Positions 23,213 through 32,122 of a DNA stretch of 64,000 nt are shown here, one piece after another. The number at the start of each line of letters is the position of its first letter. The stretch's first letter is position 1. Source of the stretch: Mucilaginibacter mallensis (GTDB taxonomy: Bacteria > Bacteroidota > Bacteroidia > Sphingobacteriales > Sphingobacteriaceae). The notes under the pieces were generated by a model. The model did not search any database, was not told the DNA's origin, and saw nothing but the letters and a program-made list of their open reading frames with translations. The translations under genes were made by a program, and so were the position numbers. The DNA lies in NCBI RefSeq assembly GCF_900105165.1, contig NZ_LT629740.1, positions 4,774,001 to 4,838,000 of the forward strand, given 5' to 3'.

Positions 23213-23929
23213 TTATTTAATTGCCTGATCAGCAAAAGAAAACGCCTTTTGCATAAGCGGGGTTGAGCGTACCGATATATTCTTGCGGATGTTAAGTTCT
23301 TCTAAAGCTATCTCCACAAAAATACCGTCAATAGCTTTTTGGGTTGCATAATTGCTGATATCAGGGTCGAGATGCGATACAAAAGGCAATTTATTGTAGG
23401 CCTGCGCAGCATCGCCATAGTATTTGGTAGCGCCTACTTTATTTAAGCTGGTTTGTATAATAGGCTTAAACTTAGCCGCCAGCTGGGCACTTGTTACCTT
23501 CCTGAAATATTGCGTAGCTGCATCCTGTCCTCCAGTAAGTATATGAGTGGCATCGCTTATACTCATATGTTTTATAGCATCAATAAAAATAGGCTCGGCC
23601 TGCTTGGCGGCATCTTCAGCAGCGCGGTTAAGCGATAAAATAACATTGTCGCAAAGTTTATTAAGCCCCAGGCTCCTGAGCGTTTTTTCGGCCTTTTGCG
23701 CCTGCGGCGGAAAAAGTATTTTAACAGCGGCATTCCCAAAAAAACCATTGAGTGCCGATAATTGGTTGGTACTTTTAGCAGTGCCCTGCATAAGCGCATC
23801 TTTTATCCCTCCGGCCATATCCAATATCGATGGCGTACCCTGCGCGCATGCCTGCGTGCTGCGGGTTAAAGTTTCAAAACTAAACAGGGATAAACAAACT
23901 ATGGGTAAGAGTATCAGCAATTTTTTCAT
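23213..23929 (-). CDS. DUF4197-family secreted protein
   Basis: 238 residues: signal peptide ('LLILLPIVCLSLFSFETL'), then an almost fully helical domain with 'GIKDALMQGTAKSTNQLS' (typical start of DUF4197), 'GLNKLCDNVILSLNRAAEDAAKQAEPIF', 'ATHILTGGQDAATQYFRKVT' and 'KAIDGIFVEIALEELNIRK'. The family is conserved in Bacteroidetes and Proteobacteria, is exported, and has no known function. Monocistronic. Confidence 0.9.
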   Translation of the reverse strand: MKKLLILLPIVCLSLFSFETLTRSTQACAQGTPSILDMAGGIKDALMQGTAKSTNQLSALNGFFGNAAVKILFPPQAQKAEKTLRSLGLNKLCDNVILSLNRAAEDAAKQAEPIFIDAIKHMSISDATHILTGGQDAATQYFRKVTSAQLAAKFKPIIQTSLNKVGATKYYGDAAQAYNKLPFVSHLDPDISNYATQKAIDGIFVEIALEELNIRKNISVRSTPLMQKAFSFADQAIK

Positions 23930-24050
23930 AGGGCCAATTTAGTGAAAATGATTTTGTAAGAAAAAATAAATCAGTGGAAATAGTGTAAGTGAGTAGTTGT
24001 GTGTAGGAAATGCAGAGATAAACACTTTACTGGTTTCAGTTTGTAACTGG

Positions 24051-24589
24051 GCTAATGGCTACCTTTTGCATGGTACCGCTTGTCGCTAAGACGTCACTTT
24101 TTGTCTTGATACAAAAGTAACCAAAAAAATCAAGACAACAAGGATGCTTCCCCGCTCCCTGCCGGTTCTTTACGCTTTTTTCGCTGTTCGGTACATTCGT
24201 ACCTCACATCACACAAAAAGCTAAACCGTCATTCCCGCCTCTACGCTGGCCCGCCCTTGTTGTCAGGGCCCATGCTTTTTCTTTTTTTCTTCCCGTCAGT
24301 AGAACAGCTTCGGGCGAAATCAGGCAAAACGATGGTGGCCTTGTGCGTGGCAGGGCATAGCAGATTTTTACAGAAGCGTAAAGGCTAAGTGCGTAGCGAC
24401 AGCGGGGTAAAAATATAGCAGCCCAGGTTTTGCCTGATTTGCAGCGCAGGGGCCTTGTGCGGCAAAGAAGCATTTCTAATGACTTGATTTTTTGCTACCT
24501 TTTGTATCAAGACAAAAGTAGTAGCCTCCGCGGCAATGAGCGGCTGCAGGCGAAAGATAAACCGTCTTGCAAATCAGATCTGCATAGTC
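24051..24589. mobile_element. Repeat element copy 2
   Basis: About 540 bp in the same orientation as copy 1. Inner inverted repeats at about 24098-24136 and 24482-24518 ('TTTTGTCTTGATACAAAAG' and complement), then outer parts 'TAGCCTCCGCGGCAATGAGC' (right, complement of the left end of copy 1) and 'TGGTACCGCTTGTCGCTAAG' (left, decayed). Core at 24296-24485. Between left inverted repeat and core it has unique sequence (24140-24290) not shared with copy 1. Together with its repeat neighbour it fills most of the gene-free stretch 23930-24649. Confidence 0.75.
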
Positions 24590-24619
24590 GGGGATTGCTT
24601 CGTTCCTCGCAATGACGCT
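24588..24619. repeat. GTCATTGCGAGG-type half repeat, abutting element copy 2
   Basis: Reads 'GGGGATTGCTTCGTTCCTCG' then 'CAATGACGCTTGG', the complement of the left half of the palindrome at 27533-27618 and almost the same as 9575-9612. Confidence 0.65.
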
Positions 24620-24649
24620 TGGTGAAAAAAGGCTATTATTGGGCAAATA

Positions 24650-25666
24650 TTACGCTACTCCCAGCAACCTTATCAACACAAACACCAAAGCTGCAACAAG
24701 CGCAGAAATTGGTATGGTAATGATCCAGGCCCAAATCAGGTTAATGGTAACGCCCCAGCGTACTGCTGATACACGCTTGGTTAAGCCTACACCAATAATT
24801 GAACCTGTAATAGTATGCGTGGTTGATACCGGTATACCAAAGCGCTCGGTAATTAATAAGGTAATGGCACCTGCGGTTTCGGCGCTTACACCCTCGAGCG
24901 GGGTTATTTTGGTGATCTTTGAGCCCATTGTTTTAACGATCTTCCATCCACCCGACATCGTTCCCAACGCGATAGCGGAGTAACAGGCCAATGGGATCCA
25001 ATCGGGCATTGCCGAACCACTTTTAATAATGTTTGATGCAATAAGCGTTACGTACAAAATACCCATCACCTTTTGCGCATCATTAGTACCATGCGAAAAG
25101 CTTAGTGCCGCAGACGACACCAATTGCAGTCTTTTAAACCAGCGCTCGGCCGTTGCCGGCCTCGATCGTTTGCATATATGCAGAATAATAATAGTTACAA
25201 TATAGGCTATCACCAGGCCTATAACAGGTGCAAGCACTATATAAGCAATGGTAGTTAGTATCAGTTTTATGTTGATGGCGCTTATACCATTAGCACCCAT
25301 ATACAAGGCATTGGTAATACCTGCACCGGCGAAACCACCAATTAAGGTATGCGATGAGCTTGATGGGATACCAAACCACCAGGTAGTTAAGTTCCAGGTA
25401 ATGGCAGCAATCAGGCCAGCCAATATTACGTGCATCGTAACAAAATGTTCGTTCACTATTTTTGATACGGTGTTGGCTACCTTATGGTCTTTAACAACAA
25501 AATAAGCCAGGAAGTTAAAGGCAGCGGCCCATAATACAGCCTGAAAAGGTGTTAATACTTTGGTTGATACGATGGTGGCAATTGAGTTGGCTGCATCATG
25601 AAAACCATTGGTATAGTCGAATATGAGTGCCAGTGCAACTACAATTACAAGGAGTGTGGTAACCAT
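24650..25666 (-). CDS. Low-affinity inorganic phosphate transporter, PiT family
   Basis: 338 residues, about ten membrane spans. Both PiT signature repeats are present: 'DYTNGFHDAANSIATIVST' at the N-terminus and 'SFSHGTNDAQKVMGIL' in the second half, plus 'GIPSSSSHTLIGGFAGAG' and 'GIPVSTTHTITGSIIGVG'. Family members import phosphate (often as metal-phosphate) with protons or sodium. It follows the DUF47 gene by 18 nt, the classic PiT/PhoU-like pair. Confidence 0.95.
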   Translation of the reverse strand: MVTTLLVIVVALALIFDYTNGFHDAANSIATIVSTKVLTPFQAVLWAAAFNFLAYFVVKDHKVANTVSKIVNEHFVTMHVILAGLIAAITWNLTTWWFGIPSSSSHTLIGGFAGAGITNALYMGANGISAINIKLILTTIAYIVLAPVIGLVIAYIVTIIILHICKRSRPATAERWFKRLQLVSSAALSFSHGTNDAQKVMGILYVTLIASNIIKSGSAMPDWIPLACYSAIALGTMSGGWKIVKTMGSKITKITPLEGVSAETAGAITLLITERFGIPVSTTHTITGSIIGVGLTKRVSAVRWGVTINLIWAWIITIPISALVAALVFVLIRLLGVA

Positions 25667-25684
25667 TTATCTATACGGTTGCTT

Positions 25685-26335
25685 TTAGGCGTTTTTAACT
25701 AATATTGATTCCATTACATTGGCAGCATCTTCGCACATATCTGTGGCGGTTTCAAGCGCGGCCAGTATTTCTTTATATTTTATCAGCTTAATAGCGTCTC
25801 TTTCGTATAAAAACAAGTCGGCAACAGCACGGTCAAACACATAATCGGCCTGGTTTTCTACACTATTTATCCTGATACATGAATCAGCAATAGCACGCAC
25901 GTTACGCAAGTCCTTTAACTCACGAACAGCTTTCTCCAGATCAATGCTGCCCTGCAAAATCAGATCAGACAATTTACGAATATGCTCATTATATTCGTCA
26001 ATACGATAAAGGCTCATACGATTTGCAGCGCCCTGTATATTATCGGCCACATCATCAATTGCAGTAGCCAAAGCATGTATATCCTCACGGTCAAACGGGG
26101 TGATAAAGTTTTTACCAAGCTCCAGGTATATCTGATGGGTAAGTTCATCACCTTTATTTTCCAGCTTATCTATTTGTTTAAATAGCTCTTCTCTTGTAAC
26201 GGGGTTTGCAGAGTTTACTGCTTCAACCAGTATGGTTGCTATAGCTACAACATTACTTGCAGCCTGTTCAAACAGGGGAAAAAAGATCTTTTTATCTTTG
26301 GGTACAAAGTACTGGAATATGCTATTAAGTGACAT
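25685..26335 (-). CDS. DUF47-family PhoU-like regulator of phosphate transport
   Basis: 216 all-helical residues of the DUF47 (TIGR00153, PhoU-related) family: 'DKLENKGDELTHQIYLELGKNFITPFDREDIHALATAIDDVADNIQGAANR' region at about 70-120 and 'LIKYKEILAALETATDMCEDAANVMESI' near the end. Binds metal clusters and modulates the neighbouring PiT transporter (family role). It lies 49 nt after the kinase gene and 18 nt before the transporter gene on the same strand. Confidence 0.94.
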   Translation of the reverse strand: MSLNSIFQYFVPKDKKIFFPLFEQAASNVVAIATILVEAVNSANPVTREELFKQIDKLENKGDELTHQIYLELGKNFITPFDREDIHALATAIDDVADNIQGAANRMSLYRIDEYNEHIRKLSDLILQGSIDLEKAVRELKDLRNVRAIADSCIRINSVENQADYVFDRAVADLFLYERDAIKLIKYKEILAALETATDMCEDAANVMESILVKNA

Positions 26336-26384
26336 ACTTTTTATCGGATTTCAGCAAAGGTAAGTTTGCAATGTTAATTTAATG

Positions 26385-27449
26385 TTAATTCTTTAAAACA
26401 GGAATGTTAGGGAATTGTAAAGACTGCTTTGACTTTTGCAAAGTGAACCCAAAAGTAGATCCCAAACTTTCAGTACTGCGCACATTAATAGTTTGCTGGT
26501 GCGCCTCAATAATGTGTTTAACAATAGCAAGCCCTAATCCCGAGCCGCCTATCTGCCTTGAGCGGCTGGTATCTGTTCTAAAAAAGCGTTCAAACAGGCG
26601 TGGAAGGTATTTTTCCTCAATACCGATGCCGTCATCTGTAACCTCAACCAGCACCTGGTCATGCAATTCAAACAAACTTATGGAGGTACTTCCACCCTCT
26701 TTTCCGTACTTTAATGAATTATCAATAAGGTTTACCAGCACCTGGATTATCTTTTCACGGTCGGCATTTACCGCGATCGGCTCATCATACTTTTGCTTGA
26801 ATATTAATTTTATGTTATGCTGTTTGGCTTTCATTTCCATCGACTCAAAAACCTCCTTTATAAGGTCATTGATCTTAAATTTGGAGTAATTGATAGCCAT
26901 CTCCCCGGTCTCCAGTTTTGAGATCTCGTCAAGATCCTTAATCAGGTAGCTCAGCCTGTCCACATTGCGCGATGCTTTGGTTAAAAAATCCCGGGCCATA
27001 TCCAGATCGTCAAACTCATCATCCTGTATAGCTTCAATATAACCCTGTATGGCAAACAGCGGCGTTTTAAATTCATGCGAAATATTTGACAAAAAGTCAC
27101 GGCGGAATTTTTCCTGCGTACGCAGTTCATCAATTTCCGTTTTCTTTTGGCGGGCCCATTCCTTCACTTCCTGCTCCACATCATTTATAGGGTCGGCGCT
27201 TACATGCTCACCAAGTGCATCGCGCAAATCGCGGCCCAATTTCAGGTTATGGATGAGCTTATAGATCAATTTTATTTTTGAGTAGATGTATTTCTCTATC
27301 AAATAATAAAAAACAAAAAAACTGGTGATAATGGTCGCCAAAAAAGTGATCATCACATCATACCAGCTATGCCTAAAATAGTAATTTACGGCCGAAAGGG
27401 TAACTGCTACCGCTGCCGCGTTTATTAAAACCAATACACGCAATTTCAT
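26385..27449 (-). CDS. Sensor histidine kinase without adjacent response regulator
   Basis: 354 residues. Two membrane spans (about 5-23 and 32-52) with almost no periplasmic loop, then a short linker, the dimerisation/phosphoacceptor domain with His125 ('SNISHEFKTPLFAIQG') and the ATP domain with N-box 'NLIDNSLKYG', 'DDGIGIEEKYLPRLFERFFR' and 'GGSGLGLAIV'. It is PhoR-like in the catalytic parts. The gene begins the kinase-DUF47-PiT run, so phosphate control is a reasonable inference; no receiver-domain gene adjoins, so its partner must be encoded elsewhere. Confidence 0.92.
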   Translation of the reverse strand: MKLRVLVLINAAAVAVTLSAVNYYFRHSWYDVMITFLATIITSFFVFYYLIEKYIYSKIKLIYKLIHNLKLGRDLRDALGEHVSADPINDVEQEVKEWARQKKTEIDELRTQEKFRRDFLSNISHEFKTPLFAIQGYIEAIQDDEFDDLDMARDFLTKASRNVDRLSYLIKDLDEISKLETGEMAINYSKFKINDLIKEVFESMEMKAKQHNIKLIFKQKYDEPIAVNADREKIIQVLVNLIDNSLKYGKEGGSTSISLFELHDQVLVEVTDDGIGIEEKYLPRLFERFFRTDTSRSRQIGGSGLGLAIVKHIIEAHQQTINVRSTESLGSTFGFTLQKSKQSLQFPNIPVLKN

Positions 27450-27532
27450 ACGTTAAAGTTACGATTTGTTAACCATAGGGTTGGAGGGCGAAAGTTATAT
27501 TTATGTTAAGGGGGAAAAGGTTTTATAAAACA

Positions 27533-27618
27533 TGTCATTGCGAGGAGGAACGACGAAGCAACCTCGTCGCGTTCAATATGCAAGCGACGAGGTTGCCACG
27601 CTATCGCTCGCAATGACA
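27533..27618. repeat. Intact GTCATTGCGAGG palindromic repeat
   Basis: Outer arms TGTCATTGCGAG (27533-27544) and CTCGCAATGACA (27607-27618), inner arms GCAACCTCGTCGC (27558-27570) and its complement (27583-27595). It is the most complete copy of the repeat whose halves abut the three larger elements. Confidence 0.85.
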
Positions 27619-27632
27619 CGTTGGCATAATAA

Positions 27633-28166
27633 TTATTTACTCGTTTCCACATCAATAGCTATGGTAATATCATCCGATAAAACCATGCTGCCACCGCCCA
27701 GGTCAAAATCACTGCGCTTAAGTTTCATGGTACCCTTGAACGAGGCATTTGCACCGGCCACGGTATAAGTGAAAGGTACATCAACTGATTTTGTACGGGC
27801 CTTTATGGTTATGTTAAACTGTCCGATATAATTATCGCCGCTCTTCTGCTTAATGGATACCGATTTCACAGTGATCTTAGGGTATTTCGCCACATCAAAA
27901 AAGGAGTCTCCTTTCAGGTGTTCATCACGCAGGTCGTTATCACTATTAATGGTGTTTACATCGGCTGTTGCCTCAATAATGCTGCTGTTTAAATTTGCCG
28001 GATCAAATTGAATACTGGCCTGCAAACCACCGATATTACCATCGGTGTTGATACCCATATTTCTTATTTTAAAGGTAATGCTTGATTTTGTTACGGTGTG
28101 TTTTACCTGTGCAAAGGCACAATTCGTCAAAAAAAAGAGAATTATGGCTATATATTTTTTATTCAT
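27633..28166 (-). CDS. YceI-family secreted protein
   Basis: From the ATG at 28166: 177 residues with signal peptide ('KKYIAIILFFLTNCAFAQ') and the YceI lipocalin-like beta-barrel ('TFKIRNMGINTDGNIGG', 'DVNTINSDNDLRDEHLKGDSFFDV', 'FTYTVAGANASFKGTMKLKRSDF'). YceI proteins bind isoprenoid-like lipids. The frame is open to 28190, but a -7 box (TAAGTTTG, 28195-28188 on the minus strand) covers that codon, so the later ATG is the start. Confidence 0.92.
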   Translation of the reverse strand: MNKKYIAIILFFLTNCAFAQVKHTVTKSSITFKIRNMGINTDGNIGGLQASIQFDPANLNSSIIEATADVNTINSDNDLRDEHLKGDSFFDVAKYPKITVKSVSIKQKSGDNYIGQFNITIKARTKSVDVPFTYTVAGANASFKGTMKLKRSDFDLGGGSMVLSDDITIAIDVETSK

Positions 28167-28262
28167 ATTCGTATATAACGTAGTTTTCAAACTTAATTAT
28201 TTATGTGCTGTTATTTTATACTTTAGTATGATTAAAAATAACTGTTAAAGTTTAGTGCCAGC

Positions 28263-28922
28263 ATGAAAACAAAGTTGTTCCTCCTCTTTTTAGCCTTTAC
28301 ATTTTCTACACCGGTATTTGCACAGCAGGGCTTTCCTTTTGCTAATGAGATACAGGCATTTAAACACCAGGATAGTTTAGATTTTCCAAAAAAGAATGGC
28401 ATTTTGTTTATCGGCAGTTCATCCATCCGCAAATGGACCGATTTGGAGCAGCGTTTCGCCAATGAACCAATCATAAGGCGTGGCGTAGGCGGCTGCGAAC
28501 TTTGGCAAATTGTAGATTACTACACGCCCTATATACTCTTCCCCTACCAGGCCCGCAAAATATTTATTTATGCCGGCGAGAATGATATAGCTGCGGGAAA
28601 ATCAGCACAATTTGTTGCCGATGAGTTTACCAAACTGTGGACCATGATCAACCAGAAATCCCCCTCATCAGAAATTTATTTTATGTCGATAAAACCAAGC
28701 CCGAGCCGGGCAAAATATTTTACAGAAGTTGATAAAGCCAACGTGCTGATAAAAACTTATTTAAAGGATAAGCCCAAAAGTCATTTTATTAATGTAGCCA
28801 CTGTTATATATAAAGCCGGAACTGCTGTACCCGATTCAAGCCTGTTTCAGTCGGATTACCTGCATTTAAACAGTAAAGGCTATGATAAATGGCAAAAAGT
28901 ATTGCAACCATATGTCAAATAA
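28263..28922 (+). CDS. Secreted SGNH/GDSL-family hydrolase
   Basis: 219 residues: signal peptide (1-20), nucleophile block 'ILFIGSSSIRKW' (Ser52), block III Asn in 'YAGENDIA', and the catalytic Asp/His pair in 'SDYLHLNSKGY' near residues 205-214. Family enzymes are esterases/lipases or carbohydrate acetylesterases acting in the periplasm; the substrate is not evident. The Nudix gene starts inside its last codons (11-nt overlap). Confidence 0.9.
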   Translation: MKTKLFLLFLAFTFSTPVFAQQGFPFANEIQAFKHQDSLDFPKKNGILFIGSSSIRKWTDLEQRFANEPIIRRGVGGCELWQIVDYYTPYILFPYQARKIFIYAGENDIAAGKSAQFVADEFTKLWTMINQKSPSSEIYFMSIKPSPSRAKYFTEVDKANVLIKTYLKDKPKSHFINVATVIYKAGTAVPDSSLFQSDYLHLNSKGYDKWQKVLQPYVK

Positions 28923-29511
28923 AAATTACCTGGATCTACTGGACGAATTGCGATCCATTGCACAGCTTGGTTTAAATTATAGTAAAAACCACCACGATAT
29001 TGAAAACTATAACCGTTTGCTGCAATTAGCCGCTGATAGTTATTCAGATATTACCGGCCTATCATCCGATGAAATAAAGAAAAGGTTTAAACAAGAGTTG
29101 GGCTATGTTACACCCAAGGTTGGTGTTAACGGAGCGCTATTTAATGAACAGGGTCAATTATTGCTTGAACTGAGGAGCGACGACCTGTTATGGGGTATGC
29201 CTGGCGGATGGGTTGATATTGGCGAAAGCCCCGATACTGCAATAAAACGGGAGTTTATGGAAGAAACGAATTTGGTGGTGGAACCGACGGAAATTATAAA
29301 ATTTTATACCCGGTTACCTGGCGAATTTAGTCAGCCCCATACATCAGTACACATTGTATATTATTGCAAATACATTAGTGGCGATCTCAAAAAATCGCGT
29401 GAGAGCCTTGAACTAAATTATATGGATCATACCAAAATTACAAACTGGCACAAAGATCATGGTTTGCAGGCACAAGATGCCGCCTCATATTTTAATAAGC
29501 TTGTGATATAA
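28912..29511 (+). CDS. Nudix hydrolase with N-terminal helical extension
   Basis: From ATG 28912, 199 residues. N-terminal extension (about 1-62) resembles the Nudix_N_2 domain, which is found in ADP-ribose-type pyrophosphatases. The Nudix box is complete: it starts 'GGWVDIGESPDTAIK' and ends 'REFMEETNLV'. Hydrolyses nucleoside-diphosphate-linked compounds; substrate not determined. Overlaps the end of the SGNH gene, so translation is coupled. Confidence 0.9.
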   Translation: MSNKNYLDLLDELRSIAQLGLNYSKNHHDIENYNRLLQLAADSYSDITGLSSDEIKKRFKQELGYVTPKVGVNGALFNEQGQLLLELRSDDLLWGMPGGWVDIGESPDTAIKREFMEETNLVVEPTEIIKFYTRLPGEFSQPHTSVHIVYYCKYISGDLKKSRESLELNYMDHTKITNWHKDHGLQAQDAASYFNKLVI

Positions 29512-29543
29512 TATAAGTCGCCCATACCTTAAATGCATAACAC

Positions 29544-29572
29544 AAAAAAAGCCCCCCGCCTGGCAGGGAGCT
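29544..29572 (-). terminator. Terminator after the first NTF2-like gene
   Basis: On the minus strand 'AGCTCCCTG' pairs with 'CGGGGGGCT' (with G-T pairs) and is followed by TTTTTTTG. It lies about 32 nt past the stop codon of the gene at 29604. Confidence 0.7.
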
Positions 29573-29603
29573 AACTCATAAACACTAAACGTAATGCCAA
29601 ATC

Positions 29604-30029
29604 CTAATTAAAGACAGAGTATACGTTTATGATCTTCCAGCCATTGCCGGTATTGGCAATGGTTACATAATTACTGCGTACAAAAGTTTTAAACTGCATA
29701 TCAACCTTTACTACAGCTATATCAGTATCAGTTTCAACTACCGATGTATTGACAGTGCAATCTTCTTCAATATTTTTTGTGGTATTCAAAAAGTCCATCA
29801 TTTCCTTTTTAGTATAGCTAACCAGGTGCTTTTTCTGTAGCAAACTAAACTTCGCGGTGGGGTCAATTACATCATTAAGGCCATCCAGCTTTCCGCGCAT
29901 CATGGCATCTACATAGGTGTCTATGGCATGGGTTTTAGTGAGCACGCCTTCATCGGTTTTATTTGCTTTAACAGCAGTGTTAACCATCAACGCGATGACT
30001 AACAGCATAACAGGTTTTAATATTTTCAT
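29604..30029 (-). CDS. Secreted NTF2-like protein (putative lumazine-binding family), paralogue A
   Basis: 141 residues: signal peptide ('PVMLLVIALMVNTAVKA') and an NTF2-like cone fold: helix 'HAIDTYVDAMMRGKLDGLNDVI', strand 'AKFSLLQKKHLVSYTKKEMMDFL', and C-terminal strands ending 'GWKIINVYSVFN'. PF12893-type; function unknown. It has a paralogue of exactly the same length at 30722-31147, with a GNAT gene between them on the opposite strand. Confidence 0.88.
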   Translation of the reverse strand: MKILKPVMLLVIALMVNTAVKANKTDEGVLTKTHAIDTYVDAMMRGKLDGLNDVIDPTAKFSLLQKKHLVSYTKKEMMDFLNTTKNIEEDCTVNTSVVETDTDIAVVKVDMQFKTFVRSNYVTIANTGNGWKIINVYSVFN

Positions 30030-30138
30030 GGTTTAAGAATTTAGCTTTTGAAATCATTTATGCCTATTAGACAACACTTAAGCACAATACGTTGCACAGA
30101 TTTTTCGATTATTTGTAGATTTAACAGATATTTAACAC

Positions 30139-30672
30139 ATGCTTATTACAACCCGGCCCGCCATCTTTAATGATATACCCGTTTTACAGCAGCTAATAGC
30201 TGAATCCGTATGTAGACTTAGCAAAGGGTATTATACCGAAACGCAAATTGAAAGCTCCATTAAATACATTTTTGGTGTTGATACGCAGTTATTAATTGAT
30301 GAAACTTACTATGTAGCCGAAACCGGTAATCAAATAATTGCCTGCGGCGGATGGAGTAAAAGGGAAACCTTGTATGGCGGCGATCAGCATAAGGCTGTTG
30401 CTGATCCTTTGCTCGATCCTGCAACTGATGCTGCACGCATCCGCGCATTTTTTGTTCACCCCGATTGGGCCCGACAGGGAATTGGTAAAATGATGATAAA
30501 TTTATGCGAGGCCGAAGCTATTAAAAATGGTTTTAAAGCCATGGAACTTGGTGCTACATTGCCCGGCGAACCGCTTTATAGGGCAATGGGTTATAAAAGC
30601 TTAGCAAAAATTTTAGTCGATATGGCGAATGGCGAACAGCTTGACGTTATTAAAATGCGTAAGGAATTATAA
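30139..30672 (+). CDS. GNAT-family N-acetyltransferase
   Basis: 177 residues with the GNAT core: 'YYVAETGNQIIACGGWSKRE', then acetyl-CoA loop 'FFVHPDWARQGIGKMMINLCEAEA' and 'GFKAMELGATLPGEPLYRAMGYKSL'. Acyl acceptor unknown. It sits between two NTF2-like paralogues read in the opposite direction and ends at a shared bidirectional hairpin. Confidence 0.9.
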   Translation: MLITTRPAIFNDIPVLQQLIAESVCRLSKGYYTETQIESSIKYIFGVDTQLLIDETYYVAETGNQIIACGGWSKRETLYGGDQHKAVADPLLDPATDAARIRAFFVHPDWARQGIGKMMINLCEAEAIKNGFKAMELGATLPGEPLYRAMGYKSLAKILVDMANGEQLDVIKMRKEL

Positions 30673-30673
30673 C

Positions 30674-30698
30674 AAAAAAGCCCCGGTAAACCGGGGCC
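30674..30698. terminator. Bidirectional terminator between GNAT gene and NTF2-like paralogue B
   Basis: Stem GCCCCGG/CCGGGGC with a TAAA loop; flanked by AAAAAA on the left, which gives a T-run for the minus strand. Serves the minus-strand gene ending at 30722 and probably the GNAT gene as well. Confidence 0.85.
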
Positions 30699-30721
30699 TT
30701 CATTGAACCAACTACTGTTCT

Positions 30722-31147
30722 TTACTTAAAAGTACTGTTCACACTGGTTATTTTCCAACCGAATGATTTATCGAGGGTAACTACATCAGTACGGGTATAA
30801 CCATCGTATTTAAAGTCGATCTTTACTTTACTTGAACTGTCATCATCAGAAAGAACGGTAGTTGTAGTATTTACCGACTCGCCTGATACTGTATTACTTT
30901 TCAGGTAGTTCATTAATTGATCTTTAGTAAATGTGTTTACTCTTTGGCCGCGTTGCATATTAAATTGCAGATCGTCACCCAATACTTTATCTAAATTATC
31001 TGTCTTGCCATTTGCAATAGCATTAATGTAAATATTTACAACATCTTTTTCTGTTGGTTGAGTAGCGTGAGATTTAACTGAGGCATTTGCGGTTATGCAG
31101 GCAAGAAGTAATGCGATACCTGCTACCATTGATTTAAGTGTTTTCAT
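30722..31147 (-). CDS. Secreted NTF2-like protein, paralogue B
   Basis: 141 residues, same length and layout as the gene at 29604: signal peptide ('MVAGIALLLACITANA'), 'VVNIYINAIANGKTDNLDKVLGDDLQFNMQRGQRVNTFTKDQLMNYL' region and final 'GWKITSVNSTFK'. The two are clearly related by duplication but have diverged to moderate identity. Unknown ligand. The upstream region 31148-31310 is AT-rich and carries the promoters of this gene and the YdeI-like gene. Confidence 0.88.
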   Translation of the reverse strand: MKTLKSMVAGIALLLACITANASVKSHATQPTEKDVVNIYINAIANGKTDNLDKVLGDDLQFNMQRGQRVNTFTKDQLMNYLKSNTVSGESVNTTTTVLSDDDSSSKVKIDFKYDGYTRTDVVTLDKSFGWKITSVNSTFK

Positions 31148-31310
31148 GATTTTTGTGTATTAATTTATTGATTAAATTTATACCCATATGACACCACGAA
31201 CATCCGAAGTGTTACAAACAATTTATCCCGGAATTAAGATTTAACAAACATTTAACATTAGATGTAAATAATTTCAAAAATCTTAAACAAATAGAAAATA
31301 CAACAATAAC

Positions 31311-31817
31311 ATGGTTGAGTTTAACACCATTATTTTGCAATTTAATGAACAGGGCGAAAAAACGGGATGGACCTATATTGAGGTTCCTGCTGATATTGCG
31401 CAGCAAATTAAGCCCGGAAGTAAAAAATCATTCAGGGTTCGGGGTATGCTGGATGCTTTCCCGGTGAGCGGGCTGGCATTGATGCCAATGGGCGAAGGCA
31501 ACTTTATTATGGCATTAAAAGCAGAAATACGAAAAGGGATGCATAAAAATGCCGGGGCCGTATTACAAGTAAAACTTGAAGAAGATACTGATTATAAGGT
31601 AGAGATTCCTGATGAATTGATGGAATGTTTTGATTTTGAACCCGAGGCCTTTGAGTTTTTTAATACCCTTGCAAAATCACACCGCGATTATTTTATAAAA
31701 TGGATCAACAGCGCCAAAACCAGCGAAACACGGGCAAAACGTATTGTAAATACAGTTAACGCTATGCTGAGAAGATGGGATTACAACACAATGATAAGGG
31801 AGATGAGGAAAGAATGA
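31311..31817 (+). CDS. YdeI/OmpD-associated family protein with DUF1905 domain
   Basis: 168 residues. The N-terminal DUF1905 part (about 1-88) has 'GWTYIEVPADIAQQIKPGSKKSFRVRG' and 'MALKAEIRKGMHKNAGAVL'. The C-terminal part has 'DELMECFDFEPEAFEFFNTLAKSHRDYFIKWINSAKTSETRAKRI', the Bacteriocin-protection (YdeI/OmpD-associated) helix pattern. Function in this group is not established. Confidence 0.9.
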   Translation: MVEFNTIILQFNEQGEKTGWTYIEVPADIAQQIKPGSKKSFRVRGMLDAFPVSGLALMPMGEGNFIMALKAEIRKGMHKNAGAVLQVKLEEDTDYKVEIPDELMECFDFEPEAFEFFNTLAKSHRDYFIKWINSAKTSETRAKRIVNTVNAMLRRWDYNTMIREMRKE

Positions 31818-31825
31818 TTTGAAAA

Positions 31826-32113
31826 TTACAATTTAAGCTTATCAGGATTTTGCCTGTTATCGAAAAGTGATATTATTTCAATCACACCTTTATTAACTCT
31901 GAAATAGATGGAAGTTTGGGGGCGAAGCAACGCAACGACGTATATTTTTATTCTTTGGAAAAACAGGATAATGTTTTGGATATGTAACACGGTGTGATCA
32001 ATCTCTCTGCTAACCCTTATGGTAATATCTGTTCCCCATTCATCTAACAAATAATCCAGAAGCTGATCGTATTCTTTTAATGCCCTTTCCGACCAAATTA
32101 AATCTACAGCCAC
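31826..32113 (-). CDS. RelE/ParE-family toxin
   Basis: 95 residues: 'DLIWSERALKEYDQLLDYLLDEWG' at the N-terminus and 'TSIYFRVNKGVIEIISLFDNRQNPDKL' at the C-terminus fit the RelE/ParE fold with the typical 'LFDNRQNP' ending. Family members poison translation or gyrase. The antitoxin gene ends 9 nt upstream. Intact in length. Confidence 0.9.
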   Translation of the reverse strand: MAVDLIWSERALKEYDQLLDYLLDEWGTDITIRVSREIDHTVLHIQNIILFFQRIKIYVVALLRPQTSIYFRVNKGVIEIISLFDNRQNPDKLKL

Positions 32114-32122
32114 AATAATCTG

